The notes: generated by a model not told the origin, from the sequence alone. 64,000 bases of DNA from Aquisalibacillus elongatus (GCF_003843875.1 NZ_RKRF01000014.1:61797-125796); one strand, 5' to 3'. Numbered from the stretch's first letter, positions 34,398 through 43,432 are shown. Numbers and translations: made by a program.

Positions 34398-34552
34398 GAT
34401 CACACCTTTTGTAAACTTAATAAAATAATGAGTAAACAATATGTGCTATTCTATCATTTAGCTTTAGATCTGTGAATGGTGGATAGGTATTAAATAAACT
34501 TAAAATGTGCGACAGTGTTCCTGTCGTATTTTATTTTAGAAAGGTGATTTGA

Positions 34553-35359
34553 ATGGTACAGGTTTTTGAAAAAGAAGGTGTGACTTGTATTGAAATTCAC
34601 GCGCCTGAGGTTGGTCGAGTTTATTTCTATTTAGTGGATGGGATGTTAATTGATACGGGTGTTCAACGATTTGAATCGGATATCATTCCGATTCTAAAAG
34701 ACTTGTCGTTTGATTCCGTAGTATTGACACACAGTCATGAAGACCATTCGGGGTTAGGTTGTTGGATACAAGAGAACCGGGATGTTCCTATTTATGTGCA
34801 CCCTAAAGGGATTGATATTTGTAAACATCATTGCCCTTATCCCAAATATCGTCAAATGGTATGGGGCATCCGTGAAGCATTTACTCCTCATGAGTTGCCT
34901 GAAGAGATTCAATCTCGGAATTATAAATGGAAAGTCATCGGGATTCCTGGACACGCAGAAGACCAAGTGGCATTTTTGAACCAAGAGACAGGGGTACTTT
35001 TCTCAGGTGATTTATATATTCGCTCGAAAACGAAAGTGATTATGGATACGGAATCCATACCGCTCATGATGCAGTCGATCCGCGACGTATTAACGTATGA
35101 TTTTGATTCTATGTTTTGCGGTCATGCTGGGTATCTACCAAATGGAAAAGAGTATTTAAGAGAGAAGTTGGCAAACTTGGAAAGAACCTACGAGGAAGTT
35201 AAAGCACTGCTTATAAAAGATTATTCTATGGAATCTATTCATAGTCAACTATTTCCTGGCCACCCATCGATTATTGATTTTTCAGAAGGTGAGTATGTTT
35301 CAAAGCACATCGTTAGATCGATTATTGAAGATATAAATAATAATCATGATGGTCATTAA
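34553..35359 (+). CDS. Metallo-beta-lactamase fold hydrolase
   Basis: A 268-residue MBL-fold protein. The zinc motif HxHxDH is THSHEDHSG (about residues 62-70). Later ligands are H of IPGHAEDQ and D of FSGDLYI, and H of CGHAGYLP. The short-chain thiol or glyoxalase II-like subgroup is likely, but the substrate is unknown. ATG start behind GAAAGGTG. It stands alone between DUF1284 and the chemoreceptor gene. Confidence 0.88.
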   Translation: MVQVFEKEGVTCIEIHAPEVGRVYFYLVDGMLIDTGVQRFESDIIPILKDLSFDSVVLTHSHEDHSGLGCWIQENRDVPIYVHPKGIDICKHHCPYPKYRQMVWGIREAFTPHELPEEIQSRNYKWKVIGIPGHAEDQVAFLNQETGVLFSGDLYIRSKTKVIMDTESIPLMMQSIRDVLTYDFDSMFCGHAGYLPNGKEYLREKLANLERTYEEVKALLIKDYSMESIHSQLFPGHPSIIDFSEGEYVSKHIVRSIIEDINNNHDGH

Positions 35360-35497
35360 GGTTTAACTATACATATGTTAGTTATTTTCATTAGTCCTAA
35401 AATATCAAAATGTGTCAAAATTTGAATAATTCGTGTTGCGAATTGTCGAAATTAATGATACTTTTTATCTATAAGTTACATAAAGGTGGGGGAAATC

Positions 35498-37276
35498 TTG
35501 AAGAAGCTTATCAAAAGAAAGAGAAAAGAAGAAGGTATTACAGAACTTGAACCGAGCGTTAGTCAAAAGCAAAGCAAAGGTAAGTTCTGGAGAAATATAA
35601 GTGTCGGTAAGAAATACGGATTAATATCGATTATTACGATTTTGTTATTTTTAATTGCGTCTGGAGTAGTATTCGCTAGTTTGCAGTCAGCTGATAGCCA
35701 AGTTGATGCACAAGATAGACGTAGTGAACGTGCTGTGCTCATCGATGAGATGACGACGTTATTTTTACAGAAAGATTTAACAGTTGTGGATTATGTCGAG
35801 TATAGATCAAATAGTTATGAAGAAGATTTTCACACACTGGATGAGCAATTTGAGGGTGTCATGAAAGAGGTTCGCCCAAGGTTAGAGGGGGAACAAGTTG
35901 AGTTAATGGATCAGATTTCAGCTAATAATACTGAAGTTAATACCCTTTTTGAAGAAGAAGTGTCACCAGCTATTTCGTCATTTGATGATAATGCTGCTCA
36001 ATCTGCTCGATCTCAGATTGCATCTATTCGTGAGGATACGCAAGTGTTGTTAGAAGATTTAAGAAACATGGTGATGACAGATTATAATACAGCTTATCAA
36101 AATACGAAACAAGCTTTTGCCTCTGTCTTAATATCACTTGTTGCTGGAATAGTTATAGTAGTTGTAATCTCTGCCCTATTACTTTGGGTAATCAGCCGTA
36201 ATGTGAGAAAAAATATCAACGGTGCCGTTGAGATGGCAGATGAAATTTCTAATGGTAATTTAAATGTTGAGCCGTTAGATTATGAAAGCCAAGATGAGAT
36301 CGGCCAATTATCTCATTCACTTAATACAATGAGAGATAATTTAAGAAATATTTTGGGAGATGTTTCAGAAGCTTCTCAGTCAGTTTCTAGTCAAAGCCAG
36401 CAATTAAACCAGGCCTCTAATGAAGTACAAGAAGGTAGTGAACAGATTGCTTCGACAATGCAAGAGTTAACATCAGGGTCGGAAAATCAAGCGAATAGTG
36501 CTTCTGCTATTTCTGAGATGATGGAAAGCTTCTTGCAAAAAGTTAGATATTCCTATGAAAATGGTGATCAAGTCGCACAGGAATCCGATTCTGTTGTAGC
36601 TTTAACAGAAGACGGTCGAGATAAGATGGTGGCTTCTACTGAGCAAATGAAGCAGATACATTCGATTGTTGAAGAAGCGGTTAATAAGGTAAAAGGGCTG
36701 GATCAACAATCTCAAGAAATTTCAAAACTAGTTGAAGTTATTCAAGATATTGCGGAACAAACAAATCTCTTAGCTTTAAATGCTGCGATTGAAGCTGCAC
36801 GCGCTGGTGAACATGGGAAAGGTTTCGCTGTTGTAGCAGACGAGGTTAGAAAACTTGCAGAACAAGTCGGAGATTCTGTAGGGGATATTACGAAGATTGT
36901 TACGAATATTCAACATGAGTCAGCTGAAGTAACCGAATCACTTGAATCCGGATATAGGGAAGTCGAAGAAGGTACTTCACAGTTGGAGAGCACACAATTA
37001 ACATTTGATCAGATTAATCAGTCAGTAAACCAAGTGACTGGAAAAGTTCAAGAGATCTCATCCAACTTAAAAGAAGTATTGGATGACAGTGTACAGATGA
37101 ATGAATCTGTTGAAGAGATTGCTTCGATTTCTGAAGAGTCAGCTGCAGGTGTCGAGGAGACTGCTGCAACGGTTGAAGAGTCAAATAGTTCCATGGAAGA
37201 AGTGGCAAAAGCTGCTGATGAATTGAATCAATTGGCAGAAAAATTAAATGCACAAGTCAGACAATTTAATTTATAA
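35498..37276 (+). CDS. Methyl-accepting chemotaxis protein
   Basis: Transmembrane chemoreceptor, about 593 residues. TTG 35498 is the best start because AAAGGTGGGGG ends 6 bases before it; a GTG at 35486 lies inside that site. Layout: membrane helix about 42-62, extracytoplasmic four-helix sensor about 63-205, helix 2 about 206-232, HAMP about 235-290, and a cytoplasmic signalling coiled coil with the invariant tip [44 protein letters not shown] hairpin. [17 protein letters not shown] near the end holds Glu/Gln methylation sites. The ligand is unknown. Own promoter region and terminator. Confidence 0.95.
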   Translation: MKKLIKRKRKEEGITELEPSVSQKQSKGKFWRNISVGKKYGLISIITILLFLIASGVVFASLQSADSQVDAQDRRSERAVLIDEMTTLFLQKDLTVVDYVEYRSNSYEEDFHTLDEQFEGVMKEVRPRLEGEQVELMDQISANNTEVNTLFEEEVSPAISSFDDNAAQSARSQIASIREDTQVLLEDLRNMVMTDYNTAYQNTKQAFASVLISLVAGIVIVVVISALLLWVISRNVRKNINGAVEMADEISNGNLNVEPLDYESQDEIGQLSHSLNTMRDNLRNILGDVSEASQSVSSQSQQLNQASNEVQEGSEQIASTMQELTSGSENQANSASAISEMMESFLQKVRYSYENGDQVAQESDSVVALTEDGRDKMVASTEQMKQIHSIVEEAVNKVKGLDQQSQEISKLVEVIQDIAEQTNLLALNAAIEAARAGEHGKGFAVVADEVRKLAEQVGDSVGDITKIVTNIQHESAEVTESLESGYREVEEGTSQLESTQLTFDQINQSVNQVTGKVQEISSNLKEVLDDSVQMNESVEEIASISEESAAGVEETAATVEESNSSMEEVAKAADELNQLAEKLNAQVRQFNL

Positions 37277-37288
37277 TTATGATAGAAT

Positions 37289-37322
37289 AAAAGAGACTAC
37301 AACATGTTATGTAGTCTCTTTT
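37289..37322 (+). terminator. Terminator of the chemoreceptor gene
   Basis: AAAAGAGACTACA (37289-37301) pairs with TGTAGTCTCTTTT (37310-37322). Confidence 0.92.
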
Positions 37323-37361
37323 TGTAAACAAAAAAATTACATAGTGTTAGGGTGTTAAACG

Positions 37362-38540
37362 TTGTATTCATTCAGGCATTACCTCGAGATATTAATGGTC
37401 GCAACTCGACTTGGTTTAACCTCTTTTGGAGGTCCGGTTGCTCATTTAGCCTATTTTCAAGAAGAGTATATTAAGCGAAAGAAATGGCTAGATGACAAGA
37501 CTTATGCCGACTTAATTGCCCTTTGTCAATTCTTGCCCGGACCTGCAAGTTCACAGGTTGGCATCTCAATTGGAATGATTAGAGGCGGAGTTTTAGGCGG
37601 TATTTTGGCTTGGATTGGTTTTACGCTACCATCTGTAATCGTATTAATATTATTTGCGATGTTTATGATTCAAGCTGATTTAGTCGATTCAACATTTATT
37701 GGAGCATTAAAAGTTGTAGCGGTTGCCGTGGTGGCCCACGCAATTATTAATATGGGTAAAAAATTGACCCCTGATTTACCGAGAATAGCTTTTGCCATCG
37801 TGGCGGCAGGCATTTTATTATTAGCGCCATTGGCATCGACTCAGATTATTATTATCTTAGTGGCTGCATTAGTCGGTTATTTCATGTTTAGAAAACAGGA
37901 CCTAAGCACAGATACGAGTCTTAACATTGATTTATCGAAAAAGGTGGGAGCGGTAAGCCTAACCTTATTTTTTGCTTTGTTACTGGTCTTGCCACTGATT
38001 AGTCGTAGTTTTGACCATGTTTATGTGCAATTGTTTGATATTTTCTATCGTGTTGGTTCACTCGTATTTGGTGGTGGCCACGTTGTTCTACCATTATTGG
38101 AGCGTGAGTTAGTACCAAATGGATTTCTATCAGAAGAGATGTTTTTAGCAGGTTACGGTGCGGCGCAAGCCATCCCTGGTCCGTTATTTACGTTTTCAAG
38201 CTATTTAGGTCAAGTTGCTTCAAACTTAGGCGGTGCTGTAGTTGCGACATTAGGGATTTTCTTGCCATCGTTCCTATTATTAATTGGGATTTTACCGTTT
38301 TGGAAAACTATTAGTCAGTATAAAGCCGTTCGGGCTGCTTTGATTGGCGTGAATGCAGCAGTCGTAGGTATTTTATTAGCAGCTTTTTATGATCCAATTT
38401 TCACAAGTGGAATTAGTTCAAGTGCTGATTTCGCAGTAGCGTTAGTCGGATTTAGCTTACTTCAGTTCTGGAAAAAGCCAGCATGGTTAGTTGTCATCAT
38501 CACTGTCCTTTTATACATGTTGGTTGCGATGTTGATCTAA
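37362..38540 (+). CDS. chrA: Chromate transporter family protein (CHR, two-domain)
   Basis: A 392-residue long-chain CHR protein with two homologous halves and about ten to twelve helices. Conserved first-half motifs are TSFGGPVAHLAYFQEEYIKRKKWLDD and QFLPGPASSQVGISIG; the second half repeats them as VFGGGHVVLPLLERELV and AAQAIPGPLFTFSSYLG. CHR proteins export chromate or related oxyanions, but many have no proven substrate. TTG start with AGGGTG upstream. The next gene starts 12 bases downstream. Named from family membership only. Confidence 0.88.
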   Translation: MYSFRHYLEILMVATRLGLTSFGGPVAHLAYFQEEYIKRKKWLDDKTYADLIALCQFLPGPASSQVGISIGMIRGGVLGGILAWIGFTLPSVIVLILFAMFMIQADLVDSTFIGALKVVAVAVVAHAIINMGKKLTPDLPRIAFAIVAAGILLLAPLASTQIIIILVAALVGYFMFRKQDLSTDTSLNIDLSKKVGAVSLTLFFALLLVLPLISRSFDHVYVQLFDIFYRVGSLVFGGGHVVLPLLERELVPNGFLSEEMFLAGYGAAQAIPGPLFTFSSYLGQVASNLGGAVVATLGIFLPSFLLLIGILPFWKTISQYKAVRAALIGVNAAVVGILLAAFYDPIFTSGISSSADFAVALVGFSLLQFWKKPAWLVVIITVLLYMLVAMLI

Positions 38541-38552
38541 AGGAGTGACAAA

Positions 38553-39338
38553 ATGAGAATTGTATCTCTTTGTCCGAGTAATACAGAAATTTTAGCATAC
38601 TTAGGTTTAATGGATTATGTCGTTGGTATAGATAACGACTCCGACTGGCCGGAAAAGGTTGAACATCTACCTCGTGTTGGTCGTGATTTAGATATCGATA
38701 TAGATAAAGTGTTAAGTTTAAAACCAGATTTAGTATTGGCGTCCTTAAGCGTTCCAGGCATGGAAAAGAATATAGAAAAGTTAGAACAAACTGAACTAAA
38801 TTACATCACACTAGATCCCAATTCATTGGATGAGATAGCAGAGGATTTATTGACAGTAGGTCGTTACACAGGTTTCGAAACTCAAGCAGAAAGAGTTTAT
38901 CAGGAGTATTATGAAACGTTACGGCAATATGAAGAATTGGCTAAACAAATTACAGAGCCTAAACGAATATACTGGGAATGGTGGCCAAAACCGATTTTTA
39001 CCCCAGGTGCCCTTAACTGGTTAAGTTATATCAGTGAATTAGCTGGTGCTGTTAATGTGTTTTCCGACGTCAATCAAGCTAGCGTTCAAACAGAATGGAA
39101 TGAAGTGATGAAGCGGAACCCGGATGAGATTTGTATGGTTTGGGTTGGTGTTCAGGAGAAGAAAATGAACCCAGATATAGTTAGAAAACGCGAAGATTCT
39201 CAAAAAGTGACTGCTATACAACAAAATAAAATTCATGTATTAGAAGAGTATTTGTATTGTCGTCCTTCACCTCGATTACTAGAGGGACTTCAGAAATTAG
39301 CTTACACCTTACATCCTAATCTTTTTCCTAAAATTTAA
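38553..39338 (+). CDS. Cobalamin-binding-like protein (BtuF fold) without a signal peptide
   Basis: A 261-residue class III periplasmic-binding-fold protein: RIVSLCPSNTEILAYLGL at the very N-terminus, DNDSDWPEKVEHLPRVGRDLDIDIDKVLSLKPDLVLASLSVPG, and RPSPRLLEGLQKLA at the end are BtuF-like. Secreted BtuF relatives begin with a signal peptide; here the fold begins at residue 2, so the protein should be cytoplasmic. WEWWPKP is a distinctive Trp cluster. No transporter partner is adjacent. AAAGGAGTG precedes the ATG; likely co-transcribed with the CHR gene. Confidence 0.78.
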   Translation: MRIVSLCPSNTEILAYLGLMDYVVGIDNDSDWPEKVEHLPRVGRDLDIDIDKVLSLKPDLVLASLSVPGMEKNIEKLEQTELNYITLDPNSLDEIAEDLLTVGRYTGFETQAERVYQEYYETLRQYEELAKQITEPKRIYWEWWPKPIFTPGALNWLSYISELAGAVNVFSDVNQASVQTEWNEVMKRNPDEICMVWVGVQEKKMNPDIVRKREDSQKVTAIQQNKIHVLEEYLYCRPSPRLLEGLQKLAYTLHPNLFPKI

Positions 39339-39360
39339 TCATGATGAGAGAAGGCTGGAA

Positions 39361-40101
39361 ATGGAACACATCGATTCAATACAACCAAACGATACATTAG
39401 ACCGTAAACTAGCGATCAAACAAGGAATTGTGTCTGGATTCCCAATCTTTTTAGGGTACTTACCTATTGCGATAGCCTATGGTGTGTTGGCTAAGGAGTC
39501 AGGTTTATCAACATTAGAAACGACGATGATGAGTGTATTAGTGTTTGCTGGAGCAGCCCAGTTCATGGCAGCAGGGATGTTTGCTGCTGGCGCGATGTTT
39601 TTTGAAATTGTTATTGCGACATTTGTTTTGAACTTTAGACATTTTATCATGAGCATGTCGTTTATGAATGTGGGCAAACGTTTTCCGTTAAAATGGAAGT
39701 TTCCATTGTCTTTAGGTCTGACAGATGAGACGTTTGCTGTTTCATCATTGAATAAAGATCAAGCACAATATAAGAATGGAACTTATTTTTATTTGTCCTT
39801 AATTCTAATTGCGTACATCGGATGGATCTTTGGAAGCCTCGCAGGCGCGCTTTTAGGTGACGTTTTGCCTCAAGCTTTGAGTGAAAGTATGGGGATAGCG
39901 CTCTATGCGATGTTTATTGGATTATTAGTTCCATCTGTTAAAAAGGAATGGCGAATTGGAATTATTGCGATTTTTAGTATGATGTTAAATTTTATCCTAA
40001 TGGAATTGGCAAACCTTTCTCAAGGGTGGTCGATTGTCCTAGCTACGATCATCGGTAGCTTCTTAGGGATTTTCTTGTTAAAGGAGGACGATGAATCATG
40101 A
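39361..40101 (+). CDS. azlC: AzlC family branched-chain amino acid exporter, large subunit
   Basis: A 246-residue, about seven-helix membrane protein. AzlC family signature stretches are GIVSGFPIFLGYLPIAIAYGVLAKESGLS, VFAGAAQFMAAGMFA and VLNFRHFIMSMSF. It works with the small AzlD-type subunit, whose ATG overlaps the azlC stop by four bases. The pair exports branched-chain amino acids or analogues in Bacillus. No Lrp-type azlB regulator is adjacent. Confidence 0.92.
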   Translation: MEHIDSIQPNDTLDRKLAIKQGIVSGFPIFLGYLPIAIAYGVLAKESGLSTLETTMMSVLVFAGAAQFMAAGMFAAGAMFFEIVIATFVLNFRHFIMSMSFMNVGKRFPLKWKFPLSLGLTDETFAVSSLNKDQAQYKNGTYFYLSLILIAYIGWIFGSLAGALLGDVLPQALSESMGIALYAMFIGLLVPSVKKEWRIGIIAIFSMMLNFILMELANLSQGWSIVLATIIGSFLGIFLLKEDDES

Positions 40102-40391
40102 TTATGCTAACGATTATTGGCATGGCTATTGTCACTGCAGTTCCGCGCTTTTTGCCAGCTTTTTTCATGAAAGAGTCGACCTTTAAACCTTGGGTGAGCC
40201 GCTGGTTAAATGCCATTCCATTTGCGGCTTTAGGTGCCTTAATTTTTCCCGGAATTATGACCGTGATTAATGACCGACCTTTTGTTGGAATAGTAGGGGG
40301 CATTGTGGCTGCAATTATTGCTCTAACGAATATTAATGTCATTTTTGCCGTGATCGGCTCAATTGTTACGGTTTACTTACTTACAATGTGA
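40098..40391 (+). CDS. azlD: AzlD family branched-chain amino acid exporter, small subunit
   Basis: A 97-residue membrane protein with three to four helices: IGMAIVTAVPRFLPAFFM and the WLNAIPFAALGALIFPGIM segment are typical AzlD. AAAGGAGG lies inside the azlC end. Required partner of AzlC; translationally coupled by the ATGA overlap. Confidence 0.92.
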   Translation: MIMLTIIGMAIVTAVPRFLPAFFMKESTFKPWVSRWLNAIPFAALGALIFPGIMTVINDRPFVGIVGGIVAAIIALTNINVIFAVIGSIVTVYLLTM

Positions 40392-40407
40392 TGAAAGTAG
40401 GGATACA

Positions 40408-40956
40408 ATGTTCAACGTAAGGCAAGCTACATTAAAGGATGCAGAACAAATTGCAAAGGTACACGACCAGACTTGGAAATTGACTTACCAACCTCTTTTA
40501 GCTAATGAAGACTTTCAACAAGTCATGACTTATGAACATAGAAAAATTATGTGGGAGACGACTTTGGCTTCAAATAGAGTTCAGCAGTATGTCTATGTAG
40601 CTGAACACAATAATGGCGACATCATCGGATTTATCTCAGGCGGTCAAGAACGAACAAAAAACTTCGATTATGAATTAGAGATCTATAATATTTATGTTTT
40701 AAAAGAATACCAAGGTCATAAAGTCGGCCATGAACTTTTGAAGCAGTTTGTTAACCAAATGATTCAGGACGGTTATCAATCATTGCTCGTCTGGATTTTA
40801 ACTAGGAATCTTTATGGTAAGTTTTATGTACGCTACGGCGCTAAAGTCGTTGAGGCAGAAAATGTTACAATTGGGCACGGAACCTATGAGGAGACGGCAT
40901 ACGGCTGGAAAGACGTCCAACACTTGAATCAAAAATTGTTAGAAGCTATTTCGTAA
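40408..40956 (+). CDS. GNAT family N-acetyltransferase
   Basis: A 182-residue acetyl-CoA-dependent acetyltransferase starting at ATG 40408 (MFNVRQATLKDA) behind GTAGGGA; an upstream frame inside azlD is not needed. The GNAT core is visible: VAEHNNGDIIGFISGGQ (strand 4), EIYNIYVLKEYQGHKVGHELLKQF (motif A with QGHKVG binding the CoA pyrophosphate, about residues 108-121), and LLVWILTRNLYGKFYVRYGAKVV (motif B). The substrate is unknown. Short spacing after azlD suggests read-through. Confidence 0.88.
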   Translation: MFNVRQATLKDAEQIAKVHDQTWKLTYQPLLANEDFQQVMTYEHRKIMWETTLASNRVQQYVYVAEHNNGDIIGFISGGQERTKNFDYELEIYNIYVLKEYQGHKVGHELLKQFVNQMIQDGYQSLLVWILTRNLYGKFYVRYGAKVVEAENVTIGHGTYEETAYGWKDVQHLNQKLLEAIS

Positions 40957-40983
40957 AAATCACGTCGCTATGACGTGATTTTT
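40955..40983 (+). terminator. Terminator of the azlCD-GNAT unit
   Basis: AAAAATCACGTC (40955-40966) pairs with GACGTGATTTTT (40972-40983), overlapping the stop codon, followed by TTT. Confidence 0.9.
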
Positions 40984-40988
40984 TTATT

Positions 40989-41092
40989 GGAGAAACAGAC
41001 CCGATGGAAGGCGGAACGTACCCGGTGGAAGGAGAAACAGACCCGATGGAAGGGGAAACTCACCCGCTGGAAGAGGGAACTCACCGATGAAG
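40989..41092. repeat. 21-bp imperfect tandem repeat, five copies
   Basis: Units of 21 bases start at 40989, 41010, 41031, 41052 and 41073. Consensus GGAGAAACAGACCCGATGGAA, with variants at the AAACAGA/AACTCA and CGATGG/CGGTGG/CGCTGG positions; the last unit has lost one base. It abuts the preceding terminator, as does the 26139 array. One frame is open throughout but has no ribosome site. Confidence 0.92.
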
Positions 41093-41169
41093 ATAATCAC
41101 TCATCATTCATAAATTCAACATTCTAGGGAAGAATTTTATAGTGTATAACTTTTATGAGGAGTGAGTGT

Positions 41170-41766
41170 ATGGCTAAGATAGCAGTGTTATATTATAGTT
41201 CTACAGGTGCCAATTATCAGCTAGCACAGTGGGCAGAAGGTGCCTTGAGTGAAGCGGGAGCAGAGGTTAAGTTCTTAAAGATTCCTGAGACAGCACCTGA
41301 GGACGCTATTGCTCAAAATCCTGCTTGGCAAAAACATTACGAGGCGACAAAGGATGTACCAGAAGCATCTCCGGATGATTTAGATTGGGCGGATGGCTTT
41401 ATCTTTAGTTTTCCAACGCGTTTCGGAAATGTGCCTGGACAGGTTAAACAATTTATGGATATTTGTGGAGGATTATGGGCTCAAGGTAAGTTGGTTAATA
41501 AGGTATGTAGTGCCATGACTTCGGCGCAGAACCCACATGGTGGTCAAGAACAGACATTGAGTAATTTTTATACCTCGATGTTTCACTGGGGATGCATTAT
41601 AGCTGGGCCGGGCTATACAGATGACGTCATTTTTGCCTCTGGTGGAAACCCATACGGAACTAGTACAACTGTTGATGGAGAAGGTAATATTCAAGATGAT
41701 GTTCAAAAAGCAGTAGAACATCAAGCGAGAAGAACATTTGACATTACCAATAAGATTTCAGGATAA
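41170..41766 (+). CDS. wrbA: NAD(P)H:quinone oxidoreductase, WrbA type
   Basis: A 198-residue flavodoxin-fold enzyme reducing quinones by two electrons to limit oxidative stress. FMN-binding loops are YYSSTGANYQLAQWA (about 8-22), FPTRFGNVPGQVKQFMD (about 78-94) and SAQNPHGGQEQTL (about 118-130). ATG 41170 is preferred because AGGAG at 41158-41162 precedes it; another in-frame ATG at 41155 lacks one. Monocistronic with a weak terminator. Confidence 0.92.
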   Translation: MAKIAVLYYSSTGANYQLAQWAEGALSEAGAEVKFLKIPETAPEDAIAQNPAWQKHYEATKDVPEASPDDLDWADGFIFSFPTRFGNVPGQVKQFMDICGGLWAQGKLVNKVCSAMTSAQNPHGGQEQTLSNFYTSMFHWGCIIAGPGYTDDVIFASGGNPYGTSTTVDGEGNIQDDVQKAVEHQARRTFDITNKISG

Positions 41767-41786
41767 GAAGCCTCTAATGAGGTTTC
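41767..41786 (+). terminator. Terminator of wrbA
   Basis: GAAGCCTC (41767-41774) pairs with GAGGTTTC (41779-41786) with one G-T pair, then TTTTTTT. Confidence 0.75.
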
Positions 41787-41860
41787 TTTTTTTAAAATAA
41801 TACATAAAAACGTTTGCTTACACATACAAATATTTTTTAAACTAAAAAAATTTTTAAAAT

Positions 41861-41889
41861 ACCCCCAAACCATTATGTGCTTCATCGTA
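41861..41889 (+). promoter_or_regulatory. Candidate sigma-I-like promoter of the acidic secreted protein
   Basis: ACCCCC at 41861-41866 followed by AAA equals the sigma-I -35 core. CGTA lies 19 bases downstream at 41886-41889, where CGAA would be expected (one mismatch). The same 19-base spacing is seen before sigI (24067-24095). Confidence 0.4.
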
Positions 41890-41923
41890 AATTATGAGTG
41901 AAATACACAAAAGAGGTGATCAG

Positions 41924-42946
41924 ATGAAGCGCAACAAAACGATTCATTCCTTAACTGCTGCTACATTAACGGCATCATTAGTCTTAGCGCCACTAGGTGT
42001 TTCAGCAGACAATCACGACACTGACGATCAAGAAGATAGTCAGGAAGTACAGGTGACATTGGAAGAGAAGTTATTTTCTTATTATGGTAAAACTCACAGC
42101 CAACTAGCATTAGCACTAGAAGAAAATGATTCTGAGCGCCTACAACAACTCTTGAATTGGTCATTAGAACAAATTCAAGAATCCGAGGCACTTTATGAAG
42201 AAGGAAATGAGGAAGAAGCTAATTTAGTTTTAGAAGAAGCTTTAACTATCTTAGAACAATCAGAGGAATCTCAAGATTCTGATGAAGAAGAGTCATCAGA
42301 AGAAGACGGCTCTGAAGAAGAAAACGGTGAAGAAGAGAATCAAGAAGAAGAAACTACAGAAGATGAAGAATCTAACGAAGAATCATCTAATGAAGAAGAA
42401 TCCAATGAAGACGATGAGTCTAACGAAGAACAAGAAGAAGAGGACTCCGAAGTTGTCGGTCAGAATGTGCTTTCATTAGCTACAAACATGGAAAAAGTTA
42501 AAAATCCAGTAGCTAAATCAGCATTGAAGCGTAATGTTGAGCGCTCTTTAGATCGTCTAGAAGCTAAGTATGATGACTTATCGGACCTTTATGAACAACT
42601 AAATGAAATTACTGACGAATTCCAAACTGAAGAAGACACAGATCAAGAGGAATCAACTGAAGAAGAAACAGACCAAGAAGAGTCAACTGAAGAAGATTCA
42701 AGTGATGAAAGTGAAAATACTGAAGAATCAACTGAAGAAAATAACGAAACGACTGTAGAAGAAAAAGAAGAGGACTCGGAAGTTCGCGTAGAATCTGATC
42801 GCGAAGAAAACTTCGAAGTTCACCCTTCTGAAAAAGCCAAAGAAATGGGCAAAAACAAATCAAAAGATAAAGGACCAAAAGATAAGAAGGGTCCTAAAGG
42901 TAACAAAGGACCTGGAAACGGTAATGGCAAAGGACCTAACAACTAA
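41924..42946 (+). CDS. Secreted, very acidic protein with DUF5667-like domain and KGPKG tail
   Basis: A 340-residue exported protein from ATG 41924 (AAGAGGTGATC upstream). Signal peptide about 1-28 ends SADN. Residues about 40-110 are helical (EEKLFSYYGKTHSQLALALEEN, LNWSLEQIQESEALYEEG), like DUF5667 domains. Two long Glu/Ser/Asp stretches (about 120-185 and 240-290) flank a second helical block about 190-235. The C-terminal 40 residues switch to basic KDKGPKDKKGPKGNKGPGNGNGKG, like the RsgI tail. No catalytic motif. A sigma-I-like promoter precedes it. Cell-wall interaction is speculation. Confidence 0.7.
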   Translation: MKRNKTIHSLTAATLTASLVLAPLGVSADNHDTDDQEDSQEVQVTLEEKLFSYYGKTHSQLALALEENDSERLQQLLNWSLEQIQESEALYEEGNEEEANLVLEEALTILEQSEESQDSDEEESSEEDGSEEENGEEENQEEETTEDEESNEESSNEEESNEDDESNEEQEEEDSEVVGQNVLSLATNMEKVKNPVAKSALKRNVERSLDRLEAKYDDLSDLYEQLNEITDEFQTEEDTDQEESTEEETDQEESTEEDSSDESENTEESTEENNETTVEEKEEDSEVRVESDREENFEVHPSEKAKEMGKNKSKDKGPKDKKGPKGNKGPGNGNGKGPNN

Positions 42947-42959
42947 ATTTTGGTGAACT

Positions 42960-42978
42960 CTTCGCTATTATAGCGAAG
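42960..42978 (+). terminator. Hairpin after the acidic secreted protein gene
   Basis: CTTCGCTA (42960-42967), loop TTA, TAGCGAAG (42971-42978). No T run follows directly, so it is probably an mRNA 3' structure. Confidence 0.5.
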
Positions 42979-43012
42979 TTCATATACACCTCTCTCCCAA
43001 CAAGAGGCTTTT

Positions 43013-43037
43013 CCTGACATGTTGAATACATGTCAGG
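43013..43037 (+). terminator. Terminator of the acidic secreted protein gene
   Basis: CCTGACATG (43013-43021) pairs with CATGTCAGG (43029-43037), followed by AATTTTTTTG. Confidence 0.9.
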
Positions 43038-43137
43038 AATTTTTTTGTTTTAAAGAGTGTGTTTCGTGATATATAACCTATAAATTCATTTTCCTTTTAA
43101 AAATCAACAAAATTTTTTGTATATTTTCTGAATATTG

Positions 43138-43167
43138 TTGCAATTTTTGATGATTTTTTATTATAAT
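43138..43167 (+). promoter_or_regulatory. Candidate sigma-A promoter of the IDEAL-domain gene
   Basis: TTGCAA (43138-43143), 18-base spacer, TATAAT (43162-43167), 28 bases before the start codon. Confidence 0.6.
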
Positions 43168-43195
43168 AGAAAAAAGGGAGTAAGGGGGAGAAAAG

Positions 43196-43432
43196 ATGAA
43201 AAAACAAGTGACCTCTTATGTGCTCATTAGATACCAATTTCCAAAGCGGGTAGCCATTAAAGCCAAAAGGGAAGTCCCGTATGACATTAAATTGGCCGCA
43301 CGATTAGTGTTAGATGAATTAGTATTTATGTGGAATAAAAATGCTTTAGAAGAGCAAATTAACATAGCGATTGATCAAGACGATCAACAAACGTTTCATG
43401 AATTAAGTAAACGATATGCTAAATATCTTTAG
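43196..43432 (+). CDS. IDEAL domain protein
   Basis: A 78-residue protein. Its second half is an IDEAL domain: LVLDELVFMWNKNALEEQINIAIDQDDQQTFHELSKRY. The IDQDD positions and following LS are typical. IDEAL domains occur at the C-terminus of Bacillus YpiB-type proteins and alone; they are thought to be protein-interaction modules. The first 30 residues are basic. ATG behind AAGGGGGAG; own promoter and terminator. Confidence 0.8.
   Translation: MKKQVTSYVLIRYQFPKRVAIKAKREVPYDIKLAARLVLDELVFMWNKNALEEQINIAIDQDDQQTFHELSKRYAKYL

Noticed and set aside
40985..41092. Open heptad-coding frame through the second 21-bp array
   Set aside because: No start with a ribosome site; explained by repeat length.
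42609..42878. Leu/Gln-rich minus-strand ORF opposite the acidic secreted protein
   Set aside because: Complement of Glu/Ser repeats; no ribosome site or context.
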